Shown in pieces: positions 1 to 9,100 of a stretch of 24,400 nt of DNA. A model generated the notes under the pieces. That model did no database searches, had not been told where the DNA came from, and worked only from the letters and a program-made list of their open reading frames with translations. This stretch comes from SHZI01 sp964407855 (GTDB lineage Bacteria; Pseudomonadota; Gammaproteobacteria; Steroidobacterales; GCA-2729495): the NCBI GenBank assembly GCA_964407855.1, contig CAYOXI010000039.1, positions 1-24,400 of the forward strand. The letters run 5' to 3'. Position 1 is the stretch's first letter. Every line of letters starts with the position of its first letter. The translations under genes were made by a program, and so were the position numbers.

Positions 1-480
1 GGCATCGCCGACGACAAGTCCATCTATCCGTACGTCCCCGAGATGATCCGCTTCTACTGCGACGAGGAGCCACTGATTCCGAATGTCCCGACGTGGATCC
101 TGCGTAAGCCTGATGACTGCGCCTATGCGCTCGAGCACCTTGACGAGCTGGTCGTGAAGGAGGTGCACGGGGCGGGTGGCTACGGAATGCTGGTCGGTCC
201 GGCCGCGACCCGGGCCGAGATCGACGACTTCCGGGCCCGCATCCGGGCCAACCCGGCCGGCTATATCGCCCAGCCGACCCTGGCCCTGTCCACCTGCCCG
301 ACCTTCGTCGAAAGCGGGATAGCACCCCGTCATGTGGATCTGCGGCCCTTCGTGCTGTCGGGTCGGGAAGTACGCATCGTGCCCGGCGGCCTGACGCGGG
401 TTGCGCTCCGGGAAGGATCCCTGGTGGTCAATTCGTCCCAGGGCGGCGGCACCAAGGACACCTGGGTGCTGGAGACCTGA
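1..480 (+). CDS. Circularly permuted ATP-grasp protein, C-terminal part (5' truncated)
   Basis: The reading frame is open from base 1, so the start lies outside the window and only about the last 159 residues are seen. The visible part has a glycine-rich ATP-binding loop (VVKEVHGAGGYGMLVGP) and the C-terminal hallmark PGGLTRVAL followed by NSSQGGGTKDTW. Both are typical of the DUF404/DUF407 circularly permuted ATP-grasp family. Members are predicted amide-bond-forming ligases acting on peptides or amino acids; the substrate is unknown. The stop is 6 nt before the Alpha-E gene, and the transglutaminase and Anbu genes follow, which is the usual order for this operon. Family assignment is firm; the biochemical role is inferred from family studies. 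Confidence 0.9.
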   Translation, partial: GIADDKSIYPYVPEMIRFYCDEEPLIPNVPTWILRKPDDCAYALEHLDELVVKEVHGAGGYGMLVGPAATRAEIDDFRARIRANPAGYIAQPTLALSTCPTFVESGIAPRHVDLRPFVLSGREVRIVPGGLTRVALREGSLVVNSSQGGGTKDTWVLET

Positions 481-486
481 CTGGCC

Positions 487-1434
487 ATGCTGAGCCGCAC
501 CGCCGATCACCTTTACTGGATGGCCCGTTACATCGAGCGGGCGGAGAATCTCGCGCGCCTGCTCGACGTCAACATGAGTGCCGCGCTGCTGCCCCGCTCC
601 AGCGACGAGGCCAGCCAGAGCTGGGCGGCATCGCTCGCCGTGGTGGGGGCGCTTGAGCACTATACCGAGCGGCATGGCCCCATCGACCAGGCACGTGTGC
701 TGTCACTGCTGTCCTTCGACCCGGCGAGTCCTTTCAGCATCGTGAGCTGCCTGCGGGATGCCCGGGAGAACGCCAGGGCCGTGCGCGGGGCGCTGACAAC
801 CGAGATCTGGGAGACGATCAATGCCACCTGGCTCGACCTTCGGCACCGGGTGGCGGGCCCGATGAACCGGGATGAGCTCGCCGGCTTCTTCGAATGGGTG
901 CGGCAGCGGTCCCACCTGACCAGCGGGGCAACCATCAACACCATGCTGCGTACCGAGGGATTCCAGTTCAGCCGGATCGGGACCTTCCTCGAGCGTGCGG
1001 ACAACACGGCACGGATGCTGGACGTCAACCTCCGGGTGCTGGCGCCCCGCGGTCTCACTGGCGGTGAGGAAGCGGACTATTACCGCTACAGTCAGCTGCT
1101 GCGGTCGATGTCAGCCTTCCAGATTTACCGGCAGGCGTACCGGGATCGCATCACGCCGGATCGGGTGGCTGAACTGCTGATCCTGCGAGCCGACATGCCC
1201 CGTTCGCTGCTTCGCTGCATGGAGGAGATCAACGTCCACCTGCGCAATGTCGCCAACCTGCAGTCGGCCGAAACCGAACGCCAGGCCGGGCAGCTCCACG
1301 CCGAACTGCGCTTCGCCCGGGCAGATACCCTGATCGCCCGCGGCCTGCACGAATTCCTCACCGATTTCTCGCAGCGGGTCCGGGCGCTGGGAATCCGGAT
1401 CTCGGCAGACTTCCTGCTCGGCGAGGCCGCCTGA
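487..1434 (+). CDS. Alpha-E domain protein
   Basis: This is a 315-residue, mostly helical protein. It opens with MLSRTADHLYWMARYIERAE, and a related second motif (FLERADNTARMLDVNLR) lies near residues 165-185. Both are characteristic of the Alpha-E (DUF403) family. Length matches typical single-domain members (about 310-320). Its catalytic role is not established; family analyses place it as a partner of the ATP-grasp amidoligase encoded just upstream. It starts 6 nt after the ATP-grasp stop and ends 1 nt before the transglutaminase start, so translational coupling is likely. No clear Shine-Dalgarno precedes the ATG, which fits coupling. Several long antisense frames overlap this gene and are treated as shadows. 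Confidence 0.92.
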   Translation: MLSRTADHLYWMARYIERAENLARLLDVNMSAALLPRSSDEASQSWAASLAVVGALEHYTERHGPIDQARVLSLLSFDPASPFSIVSCLRDARENARAVRGALTTEIWETINATWLDLRHRVAGPMNRDELAGFFEWVRQRSHLTSGATINTMLRTEGFQFSRIGTFLERADNTARMLDVNLRVLAPRGLTGGEEADYYRYSQLLRSMSAFQIYRQAYRDRITPDRVAELLILRADMPRSLLRCMEEINVHLRNVANLQSAETERQAGQLHAELRFARADTLIARGLHEFLTDFSQRVRALGIRISADFLLGEAA

Positions 1435-1435
1435 C

Positions 1436-2233
1436 ATGCAGCTGCATATCCGCCACGAGACGGTTTACCAGTACGCGCGACCGATCGGGGCTACGGTGCA
1501 GCTGATCCGGCTGACGCCCCGTCCGGACCAGTGCCAGCGCACCGTGCGCTGGATGCTGGCCACACCGGGGCGACGGGTGGAACATACGGACCCGTTCGGT
1601 AATCTCACTCATCTGGTCACGATCGATGATCCCCGGGCGGAAATCCGGATACTCGCCCAGGGCATCGTCGATTCCGGGGATACGGACGCCATGCTGCCAC
1701 CGGATGAGAATGGCCTGTCGCCGCTGGTGTTCCTGGCAGGTACCCGCCTTACCCGCACCAACGACGCGATCCGCACCCTCGCCGGGCCCTGGGGTCCGGA
1801 CGTGACGCGGGATCAGCTGCTGGCCCTGGCCGGACGCATCCGCGACGCCGTGGAGTACGTGCCCGGGTCCACCGAAGTGGACCATGATGCCGGCGAAGTG
1901 CTCGCGCTCGGCAAGGGTGTCTGCCAGGACCACACCCATCTCTTCATCTCTGCCTGTCATGCCCGTGGAGTGCCGGCCCGCTACGTCAGCGGCTATATCC
2001 TCAGTGACAACGTCGAGGTGGCAAGCCATGCGTGGGCGGAGGCCTGGATCCCGGGCGGACAGGCCTGGTTCACGCTGGATGTCACCAATCTGCAGCCCGC
2101 GACGGGGCGCTATTGCCGGCTGGCCATCGGCCGGGACTATCTCGATGCCTGCCCTGTCCGTGGCGTGCGCCGCGGCGGTGGCGAGGAGGAGATGAGCGTG
2201 CGGGTTTATGTCGGGTCATCGGCGGGCCAGTAG
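1436..2233 (+). CDS. Transglutaminase-like cysteine protease family protein
   Basis: A 265-residue protein with an N-terminal beta-rich domain (starting MQLHIRHETVYQYARPI, the usual opening of bacterial transglutaminase-like proteins) and a C-terminal papain-like catalytic core. The triad can be read directly: Cys163 in GKGVCQDHTH, His198 in ASHAWAEAW and Asp215 in WFTLDVTN. Related proteins act as peptidases or transamidases rather than true protein-crosslinking enzymes. The gene starts 1 nt after the Alpha-E stop. In this operon type it is thought to process or cleave the product made by the ATP-grasp/Alpha-E pair, which is inference. No signal peptide is visible, so it is probably cytoplasmic. 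Confidence 0.92.
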   Translation: MQLHIRHETVYQYARPIGATVQLIRLTPRPDQCQRTVRWMLATPGRRVEHTDPFGNLTHLVTIDDPRAEIRILAQGIVDSGDTDAMLPPDENGLSPLVFLAGTRLTRTNDAIRTLAGPWGPDVTRDQLLALAGRIRDAVEYVPGSTEVDHDAGEVLALGKGVCQDHTHLFISACHARGVPARYVSGYILSDNVEVASHAWAEAWIPGGQAWFTLDVTNLQPATGRYCRLAIGRDYLDACPVRGVRRGGGEEEMSVRVYVGSSAGQ

Positions 2234-2282
2234 CTCCCTGTTGCGTTAGCATGTCGCGTCCTTCCGACTGGCGGATCTCCGG

Positions 2283-3050
2283 ATGACCTATTGCATCGGC
2301 ATGCTCCTCGACCAGGGCATCGTGATGGTGTCCGACTCCCGCACCAACGCGGGTCTCGACAACATCAGCACCTTCCGCAAGGTGACCGTCTTCCAGCGTC
2401 CCAAAGACCGGGTGTTCGTGCTGATGACGGCCGGCAACCTCGCCGCCTGCCAGGCCGTGGTGAACCTGCTTCGCGAGGCGATTGCCAATCCCGAGCCCGG
2501 CCAGCCGAACCTGTTCGACGTGCCCGGCATGTTCGAGGCCGCGCGGTGTGTCGGCGAGGCCATTCGCGAGGTTCACCGCCGGGATGCGGAGTCGCTCAAG
2601 GCCTTCGGCTACGAATTCAATGTGAACTGTCTGCTCGGTGGGCAGGTGGCTGGTGAGCCACCGCGCCTGTTCAACGTTTACCCGGCGGCAAACTTCATTG
2701 AGGCCACGACGGATACCAGTTTTTTCCAGATCGGCGAGTTCAAGTACGGCAAGCCGATCCTCGACCGCGTGATTCGCCGGGAGACCTCCCTGGAGGAGGC
2801 GGCCAAGTGCGCGCTGATCTCGATGGACTCGACGATCCGCTCCAACCTGTCGGTGGGCCTGCCCATTGATCTGCTGCTGGTCCGCTCCGGTGAGCTGCGG
2901 GTCGGGCTGCACCGGGTGATCGACGAGGATGACAGCTATTTCCACCTGATCCGCAGCAGCTGGGGGGACGCCCTGCGCTCGGCCTTCAAGGCCCTGCCGG
3001 ACCCGGATTTCAGCGAGGCTGCAGAACAGCGAAAAGAATCAGTAACATAG
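2283..3050 (+). CDS. Anbu, proteasome-type peptidase (HslV/20S-beta-related)
   Basis: A 255-residue Ntn-hydrolase-fold protein starting MTYCIGMLLDQGIVMVSDSR. Removal of the initiator Met would expose Thr2 as the N-terminal nucleophile. Asp18 (SDSRTNAG) and Lys33 (TFRKVTVF) sit where the proteasomal Asp17/Lys33 pair is expected. Length and lack of a propeptide match Anbu (ancestral beta subunit) rather than HslV, which is about 175 residues. The ATP-grasp, Alpha-E and transglutaminase genes immediately upstream are the classic Anbu neighbours. It lies 49 nt after the transglutaminase stop, the widest spacing in the operon, and has no good ribosome binding site. It is probably cytoplasmic and self-assembling; its natural substrate is not known. 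Confidence 0.93.
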   Translation: MTYCIGMLLDQGIVMVSDSRTNAGLDNISTFRKVTVFQRPKDRVFVLMTAGNLAACQAVVNLLREAIANPEPGQPNLFDVPGMFEAARCVGEAIREVHRRDAESLKAFGYEFNVNCLLGGQVAGEPPRLFNVYPAANFIEATTDTSFFQIGEFKYGKPILDRVIRRETSLEEAAKCALISMDSTIRSNLSVGLPIDLLLVRSGELRVGLHRVIDEDDSYFHLIRSSWGDALRSAFKALPDPDFSEAAEQRKESVT

Positions 3051-3065
3051 ACAGTTGTCGTTTGA

Positions 3066-3080
3066 TTGACAGACTGTCAA
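3066..3080. promoter_or_regulatory. Perfect palindromic operator upstream of the TetR gene
   Basis: TTGACAG-A-CTGTCAA: two perfect 7-bp arms around one central base. The left arm contains a consensus -35 hexamer (TTGACA, 3066-3071). A TetR dimer bound here would occlude the promoter of its own operon. Size, symmetry and position are typical of TetR-family operators; binding is inferred. Confidence 0.75.
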
Positions 3081-3095
3081 AGTGGCGCGTAGGCT
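3066..3095 (+). promoter_or_regulatory. Sigma70-type promoter of the tetR-RND operon, leaderless arrangement
   Basis: -35 TTGACA at 3066-3071, an 18-bp spacer, and -10 TAGGCT at 3090-3095. The ATG of the TetR gene begins 6 nt after the -10 box, so transcription would start at or next to the start codon. No Shine-Dalgarno is present. The same -10 sequence and spacing occur before the MerR-type gene at 12082. Confidence 0.6.
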
Positions 3096-3101
3096 GCGCC
3101 C

Positions 3102-3743
3102 ATGGATCCCCTCGTCGAGCGCCGCCTGGAAGAAAAAGAGCGCCGCCGTAACGACATTCTCGACGCCGCCGAGGCGGTTGTTGCCCAGGCAGGTATTGAG
3201 GCCCTGACCATGGAGCAGGTGGCCCGGGAAGCCCGTCTCTCGCGGGCGCTGCTCTATGTCTACTTCCAGGACCGGGTGGACCTGCACATGGGGATCTGCC
3301 AGCGGGCCCTGGCTGAACTTCACGCCCGGTTTGCCGCCTGCGCCACGGCGGGTGAACGCGGCCTCGACCGGGTCGTGGCCATGGGTCGTGCCTATGTGGC
3401 CTTCGCCAGCGAACAGCCGGTCCAGTTCGAGGCGCTGGCCCGCTTCGAAGCCAGCGATACGTCAGCCGCCGACCCGGAAAGCAATTTGCAGGCTTGCCTC
3501 GCCGCCGGGGGCCAGGTGCACGGCCTGATGACCGCGGCGCTGGCCGAGGGCATGGCGGATGGGTCCATTTCCCGGGAGGCAGGCGAACCTAATGCGGTTT
3601 CGATGGCCCTGTGGGGCATGACCCACGGCGTCATCCAGATCGCGCGGATGAAGCGGGCTGTGCTTGCACAGCACCAGGTGAGCCCCGCCGATCTCATCGA
3701 GCAGGGCATCCGCATGGCCACCCAGTCGCTGCGGCGGGACTGA
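3102..3743 (+). CDS. TetR/AcrR-family transcriptional repressor of the RND efflux operon
   Basis: A 213-residue regulator. The N-terminal TetR DNA-binding domain spans about residues 15-65: RRNDILDAAEAVVAQAG, then the helix-turn-helix MEQVAREARLSRALLYVYF. The rest is a variable ligand-binding and dimerisation domain. It is the first gene of a plus-strand operon; the outer-membrane factor begins 14 nt after its stop, and adaptor and pump genes follow. The perfect palindrome over its promoter suggests negative autoregulation that would also control the pump genes. The inducing ligand cannot be read from the sequence. The start is chosen because it lies just after the promoter and gives the expected TetR N-terminal length; the mRNA may be leaderless. 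Confidence 0.92.
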   Translation: MDPLVERRLEEKERRRNDILDAAEAVVAQAGIEALTMEQVAREARLSRALLYVYFQDRVDLHMGICQRALAELHARFAACATAGERGLDRVVAMGRAYVAFASEQPVQFEALARFEASDTSAADPESNLQACLAAGGQVHGLMTAALAEGMADGSISREAGEPNAVSMALWGMTHGVIQIARMKRAVLAQHQVSPADLIEQGIRMATQSLRRD

Positions 3744-3757
3744 CGGAATACCCCTGC

Positions 3758-5089
3758 ATGTTTCGAACAGCTGCCATCCTCAGCCTCATTGTCAGCCACG
3801 CCGCTGTCGCTGATGGCGATGTCGGACGGCCGTTGGCGGTCGTGGTTGATGACTACGTCCGCGAAGCCCTGCGAGCGAACCTGGCGCTGAAGGGCCAGGG
3901 ATTCGACATCGAACGCCAGCTGGCGGCGCTGGCCGAGGCGCGCAGCCGGTTCCTGCCCCAGGTCAACGTCGAGGCCCGCTACACGCGCGCCGACGGGGGG
4001 CGGGAGATCGAGTTGCCACCGGACCAGAGCTTCCAGTTCCTGCGTGACCGGGAGCAGGACACTCGCGTGACACTGCGCCAGCCCCTGTACGCGCCGGCCA
4101 TCCCGGCGGCCTTCCGGGCCCAGCGCGCCGTGCTGGACAGCGCCGAGTTCGCGCGCCAGGCGCTGGCCCGGCGGCTGGAGCGGGATGTCACGGTCGGCTA
4201 TCTCGACTGGCTGCGGGCACGGAGCAGCGTCGGTATCGTCGAGTCGAGCCTGGCCTTGCTGCAGGAAAACCTGCGTGTCACGGACTCGCTGCACCGGAAC
4301 GGCCGCGTCACCCGGGACCAGGTACTGCGCGCCCGCGCTGAGCTGCTGGCCGTGCAGCAGCAGCGCCGGGAGGTGCAAAACCTCGAGTCCCGGGGCTCCC
4401 AGTTCGTGAATTTCCTGCTCGACCGGGATCTGGATGCGCCGCTGGAAGTGGCGACACTGGCCTGGGATGCCCCGACGGCCACCGTAGATGACCCGCCTGA
4501 TGCGCGCCTGCGCAAGACGGCCCTCGAACGGCGTCCCGAGCTGCGGGAGCTCGCATCCCTGGAGCGGGCAGCGGATGAGGAGGTTGCTGCGCAGAGATCG
4601 GCCCGCCAGCCGCAGATTGCACTCGGGCTCGACGGCGGGATCCAGGGCGAGGACTACGACTTCGGCAGCGGCTACAACTTCGGCACGGCCTCCGTGCTGT
4701 TCAGCATCCCCGTGTTCGATGGTGGTGCGATCCGGGCCCGCGTCGATGCCGCCAGGGCCTCGGCCCGGCAGCTGGCCACGCGCCGCGAGGAAACGGCCCG
4801 GCAGATAGAACTGGAAGTGCAGCAGGCCCTGGACCAGCTGCGCACCGCCATGGATTCCCTCGCCACCGCCGAGGCGCGGGCCGAGGCGGCCCAGGCCGGC
4901 TTTCGCATCTCGAGCAGCAAACGCGACGAAGGAGTCATCAACCAGGTCGATTTCCTGGATGCCCGGTCGGCACTCACCAGTGCCGAGCTCAACCTGAACC
5001 TGACCCGCTTCGAACTGCTGTCACGACAGGCGGAGCTGGCCTACGCCACCGCCGTGAACCCCCTGCCGCTGGATGAGGTGTCCCCGTGA
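3758..5089 (+). CDS. TolC-family outer membrane efflux factor
   Basis: A 443-residue precursor with a signal peptide (MFRTAAILSLIVSHAAVA, likely cut before DGD). Long heptad-rich helices in two related halves are typical of the OEP/TolC fold, e.g. LAALAEARSRFLPQVNVEARY near the start and a matching C-terminal helix ending GVINQVDFLDARSALTSAELN. It would form the trimeric outer-membrane channel for the adaptor and pump downstream. The frame is open further upstream inside the TetR gene, but the ATG at 3758 is preferred because the signal peptide starts there and it follows the TetR stop by 14 nt. The stop overlaps the GTG start of the adaptor, indicating translational coupling. Confidence 0.93.
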   Translation: MFRTAAILSLIVSHAAVADGDVGRPLAVVVDDYVREALRANLALKGQGFDIERQLAALAEARSRFLPQVNVEARYTRADGGREIELPPDQSFQFLRDREQDTRVTLRQPLYAPAIPAAFRAQRAVLDSAEFARQALARRLERDVTVGYLDWLRARSSVGIVESSLALLQENLRVTDSLHRNGRVTRDQVLRARAELLAVQQQRREVQNLESRGSQFVNFLLDRDLDAPLEVATLAWDAPTATVDDPPDARLRKTALERRPELRELASLERAADEEVAAQRSARQPQIALGLDGGIQGEDYDFGSGYNFGTASVLFSIPVFDGGAIRARVDAARASARQLATRREETARQIELEVQQALDQLRTAMDSLATAEARAEAAQAGFRISSSKRDEGVINQVDFLDARSALTSAELNLNLTRFELLSRQAELAYATAVNPLPLDEVSP

Positions 5090-6171
5090 GGATGAGCTGC
5101 CGCAGGACGCTGGTCCTGGCCATTGCCGCGCTGCTGGCGGCCGGCTGCGATTCGGCCGGCGAGTCACCGCCAAGGCCGTCGCCGCGCGTGGGGGTTGCCA
5201 CCGTGGCCAGTGGGCCCGGCCAGCCGCCCGTGCTCGCCAACGGCGTCCTGACCAACAAGGAAGAGCTGCGCCTGTCCTTCAAGGTACCCGGCATCGTGCG
5301 CAGGATTGACGTGCAGGTGGGCGAGACGGTCACCGCCGGTCAGCGCCTGGCCGACCTTGAGCCGGCCGAGGTGGATGCCCAGGTCGAGGAGGCGCGCCAG
5401 CTGGCCGACAAGGCCACCCGGGATCTCGCCCGCAGCGAGCGCCTGCGCGCGGACGACGTGATCAGCGAGGAAGAACTGGAGGCTCTGCGTACCCAGGCCG
5501 CCGTGGCCGCAGCCGTGCTCCGCACGGCCGAGTTCAATCGCAGCTTCGCGCGGATCGTGGCCCCGGGGGAGGGCGTGGTATTGCGCAAGCTCGTGGAGGA
5601 GCGGGAGTTCCTGCCGGCTGGTCAGCCTGTCCTCGTGGTGGGACCGGAGGCCAGTGGCTTCGTGGTGCGCGCCAGTCTCTCTGACCGGGATGTGGTGCGC
5701 CTGCGGCGCGGCGACCCGGCGGCGATCACGCTGGACGCCTTTCCCGGCCGCACGCTCACCGGCCGCATCGGCCTGATGCCGGCCGCAGCCGATCCGGCGA
5801 CAGGCCTTTTTGAAATCGAAATCGAAATCGAAATCGACGACAGCGGCCTGAACCTGGTCAGCGGACTGGTCACACGGTTGCGCCTTGATCCAGCCGGTGC
5901 CGGGACTCCCCCCCTGCCCCATGCACCGATCGCGGCGCTGATCGAGGCTGATGGCGACAGGGCGGCGGTCTTCGTTCTTGAGCAGGGCATCGCCCGGCTC
6001 CGGCCCGTGCGGGTGGCGTTCATTGCCCCGGAGACCATTGCCATCCGCGAGGGGCTGACGGCCGGCGAGATGGTCATCACTGACGGTGCGCTGTACCTCG
6101 AAGACGGCCAGGCCGTGCAGGTAGTCGCCCGTCCCGACAACGACGCACCGGCAGCCGCCATCGCTCCATGA
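5086..6171 (+). CDS. RND efflux periplasmic adaptor (membrane fusion protein), lipoprotein
   Basis: A 361-residue adaptor with a lipoprotein-type N-terminus: a hydrophobic stretch then LLAAGC, with Cys21 the likely lipidated residue. It follows the standard adaptor order: lipoyl-type half motifs (FKVPGIVRRIDVQVGETVTA and IVAPGEGVVLRK) flanking a coiled-coil hairpin, then a beta-barrel and a membrane-proximal domain. It should link the inner-membrane pump to the outer-membrane channel. The GTG at 5086 has AGGTG about 5 nt upstream and overlaps the preceding stop; an in-frame ATG at 5092 is the alternative start. The stop overlaps the pump start (ATGA). Odd feature: a four-copy GAAATC hexanucleotide at 5812-5835 encodes four Glu-Ile pairs. 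Confidence 0.93.
   Translation: MRMSCRRTLVLAIAALLAAGCDSAGESPPRPSPRVGVATVASGPGQPPVLANGVLTNKEELRLSFKVPGIVRRIDVQVGETVTAGQRLADLEPAEVDAQVEEARQLADKATRDLARSERLRADDVISEEELEALRTQAAVAAAVLRTAEFNRSFARIVAPGEGVVLRKLVEEREFLPAGQPVLVVGPEASGFVVRASLSDRDVVRLRRGDPAAITLDAFPGRTLTGRIGLMPAAADPATGLFEIEIEIEIDDSGLNLVSGLVTRLRLDPAGAGTPPLPHAPIAALIEADGDRAAVFVLEQGIARLRPVRVAFIAPETIAIREGLTAGEMVITDGALYLEDGQAVQVVARPDNDAPAAAIAP
5812..5835 (+). repeat. Tandem hexanucleotide repeat (GAAATC x4) inside the adaptor gene
   Basis: Four perfect back-to-back GAAATC copies encode Glu-Ile four times (residues 243-250 of the adaptor). The AT-rich unit stands out against the GC-rich surroundings. A unit length of 6 means gain or loss of copies would keep the frame. 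Confidence 0.95.
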
Positions 6172-9100
6172 CCCTGCTCGAATACCCGATCCGCCGGTAC
6201 CAGCCCACGCTGGTTGCGTTCCTGTGCCTGGTCGCGCTCGGGATCTTTGCCTTCCTGAACGTGCCCCGGGAGGAAGACCCCTACTTCAAGATCTCGGCCT
6301 TCTTCATTGCGGTGGTGCTGCCGGGTGCCGATCCCGTCGATCTCGAAAGGCTGATCGCCAAGCCGATCGAGGACCGGCTGGCCGAGCTGGATGACCTGAA
6401 GAAGATCGAAACCAGCATCCGGGACAGTGTGGCCGTCGTCACGGTCGAGTTCGAGGCCTTCACCGATCCAGACCGCAAGTACGACGATGTGCAGCGGGAG
6501 ATCAATGCACTGCGGCCGGAGCTGCCGCCCGAGATTGTCCGTCTGGACATCCGCAAGTTCAGCCCCGCGATGGTCAATACCGTGCAGTTTGCCCTGGTCT
6601 CAGGGACCGCCACCTATCGCGAGCTGGCCGACATCGCCCGGGAATTCAAGGACCGCCTCAAGACCGTCGAGGGCATCAGGACGGCCGAAACGTGGGCTTA
6701 CCCGCCCCGCGAACTGCGGGTGGAGGTGGATCTCCGGCGGATGACAGAACTCAGGATCACCCCCCTGCAGGTGGCAGCGGCCCTGCGCAGCGAGAACAGC
6801 GATGTGCCGGCTGGCGTGCTGGATCTGGGCCCCCGCAGCTTCACGCTGAAGAGTTCCGGTGCCTATGCCTCGCTGGACGAGGTGCGAGCCACCGTCGTGA
6901 CCAGCCAGGACGGCAGCATTACCCGGGTCGGCGACGTGGCCGAGGTCTTCTGGGCTGATCAGCCCTGGAGCTACGTGGGCCGCTACAACGGCGAGCGCGC
7001 GGTATTCATCACCGCCAACCAGAAGGACGGCTACAACATCAGCAGGGTCCGCGCCCGGATCGAGGCCGCGGTCAACGAATTCCAGGCGGAGGTGCCGGGC
7101 CGGATCCGGCTGGAATGGGGTTTCGACCAGTCGAAGAACGTGGAGCATCGCCTGAACCGGCTGTTCCTCGACCTGGCCATCGCGATCGGCATTGTGAGCA
7201 TCACGCTGCTGCCACTGGGCCTGCGGGCAGCCGGCATCGTGATGATCTCGATTCCCCTGTCACTGTCCTTCGGGCTGGCCTGCATCTTCTTCCTGGGCTT
7301 TTCGCTGAACCAGCTGTCCATAGCCGGCTTCGTGCTGGCCCTCGGGCTGCTCGTCGACGACTCAATCGTCGTGGTGGAAAACATCAGCCGTCACCTGCGC
7401 ATGGGCCTCAGTCGTGCCGAGGCCGCGCTGCGGGGTACCCAGCAGATATTCCAGGCGGTGCTTGGCTGCACCGCGACGCTGCTCTTCGCCTTCCTGCCAC
7501 TGATGGTGTTGCCGGAGACCGCCGGCAAGTTCATTCGCGTGCTGCCCCTGACGGTGATCACCACGATCATCGGTTCGCTGATCATCGCGTTGTTCATCAT
7601 TCCGTTCCTCGCGAGCCGCTTGCTGCCGGTGACCGAGGAGGTGGGTGGCAACCGGGTCCTGCGCCGGCTGATGGCTCTCATTGAACGCTGGTACCGCCCG
7701 GCACTGGACTACTGCCTGAAGCGGCCAGGCAGGACGGCCACGATTGCGATCGGGGGATCGCTGCTCGCGTCGCTGGCGTTGCTGCCGGTGGTCGGTTCAA
7801 GCCTGTTCCCCAAGTCCGACACGCCGATGTTCCTCGTGAAGATCGAAACACCCAACGGCTCGAGCCTGGCTGCGACCGATGAGGCACTGCGCTTCGTGGA
7901 GGGCCACCTCGCCGCAATGCCGGAGGTACGCAGCTACTTCGCGAACCTTGGTCATGGCAACCCACAGATCTTCTACAACCATGTACCCCGGGAGGATGCG
8001 CCGAACTATGCGGAGGTTTTCGTGCAGCTCCGGCGCTACAGCCCGCGCACGACACCGGGCCGGCTTGAGGCTCTGCGGACCGATCTGTCACGGTATGGCA
8101 ATGCACAGATCTTCGTCGATGAGTTCGTCAACGGGCCGCCCATCACGGCACCGGTCGCGGTGCGCATCGTCGGACCTGACCTGGATACCCTGGAGCGCCT
8201 GTCCCGCGATATCGAGACCGTGATCAGGGAGACGCCCGGTACCAGGGATGTGGAGAATCCGTTGCGCGTGTCGCGGACCAACCTTCGGCTGAAAGTGGAT
8301 ACGCAGAAGGCCGGCCTCCTGGGCGTGGGCAGTTCGACCTTCGATGAGGCGGTGCGCCTGTCGGTCTCCGGACTGGAAACTGGGCGCTACAAGGCCAGCG
8401 ACGGCGAGCAGTATCCGATCGTGGTACGCACCCCGGTGGGTAGCCGGGCCGACCTGTCGGTGCTCGCCGAAGTCCAGGTCCCGAATGCCGCCGGCCGGAT
8501 CCTGCCGCTGTCGCAGCTCGCCGAGCTGACCTTCGAGAAGGCACCCACCCAGATACAGCGTTACGACCGGCAGCGATCGGTGACCATCAATTCCAGTGTT
8601 CAGACCGGGGAGAATACGGCGCGGATCACGGCCGGCATCGTTCGCCAGCTCGACCGCTACGACTGGCCCCGTGGCTATCGCTACATCCTGGGCGGCGAAG
8701 CGCAGTCCAGTGCGGAATCCTTCAGCGGCGTCGGCACAGCGGCAATCGTGGCCCTGTTCGGCATCTTCGCCGTGCTGGTCATCGAGTTTGGCAGCTTCAA
8801 GTCGACGCTGATCGTGCTCACGGTGATCCCCATCGGGCTCGTGGGCGGCTTCCTGGCGCTGCTCCTCACCGGCAACAGCGTGTCCTTCACGGCCAGCATC
8901 GGCTTTATTGCGCTGCTGGGCATCGAGATCAAGAACTCGATACTGCTCGTCGATTTCACCAACCAGCTTCGTGCCCGGGGCGTGGCCCTGGACGAGGCCA
9001 TTGAACGGGCCGGCGAGATCCGCTTCGTGCCCATCCTGCTGACTTCAGCCACCGCCATTGGCGGCCTTCTGCCGCTGGCCCTGCAGAATGTCGCGCTGTA

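Noticed and set aside
1358..2945. Long minus-strand frames opposite the transglutaminase and Anbu genes
   Set aside because: Shadows of strongly identified plus-strand genes; no domains.
3611..3757. N-terminal extension of the outer-membrane factor into the TetR gene
   Set aside because: The signal peptide begins at the ATG at 3758; the upstream part is out-of-frame TetR coding sequence.
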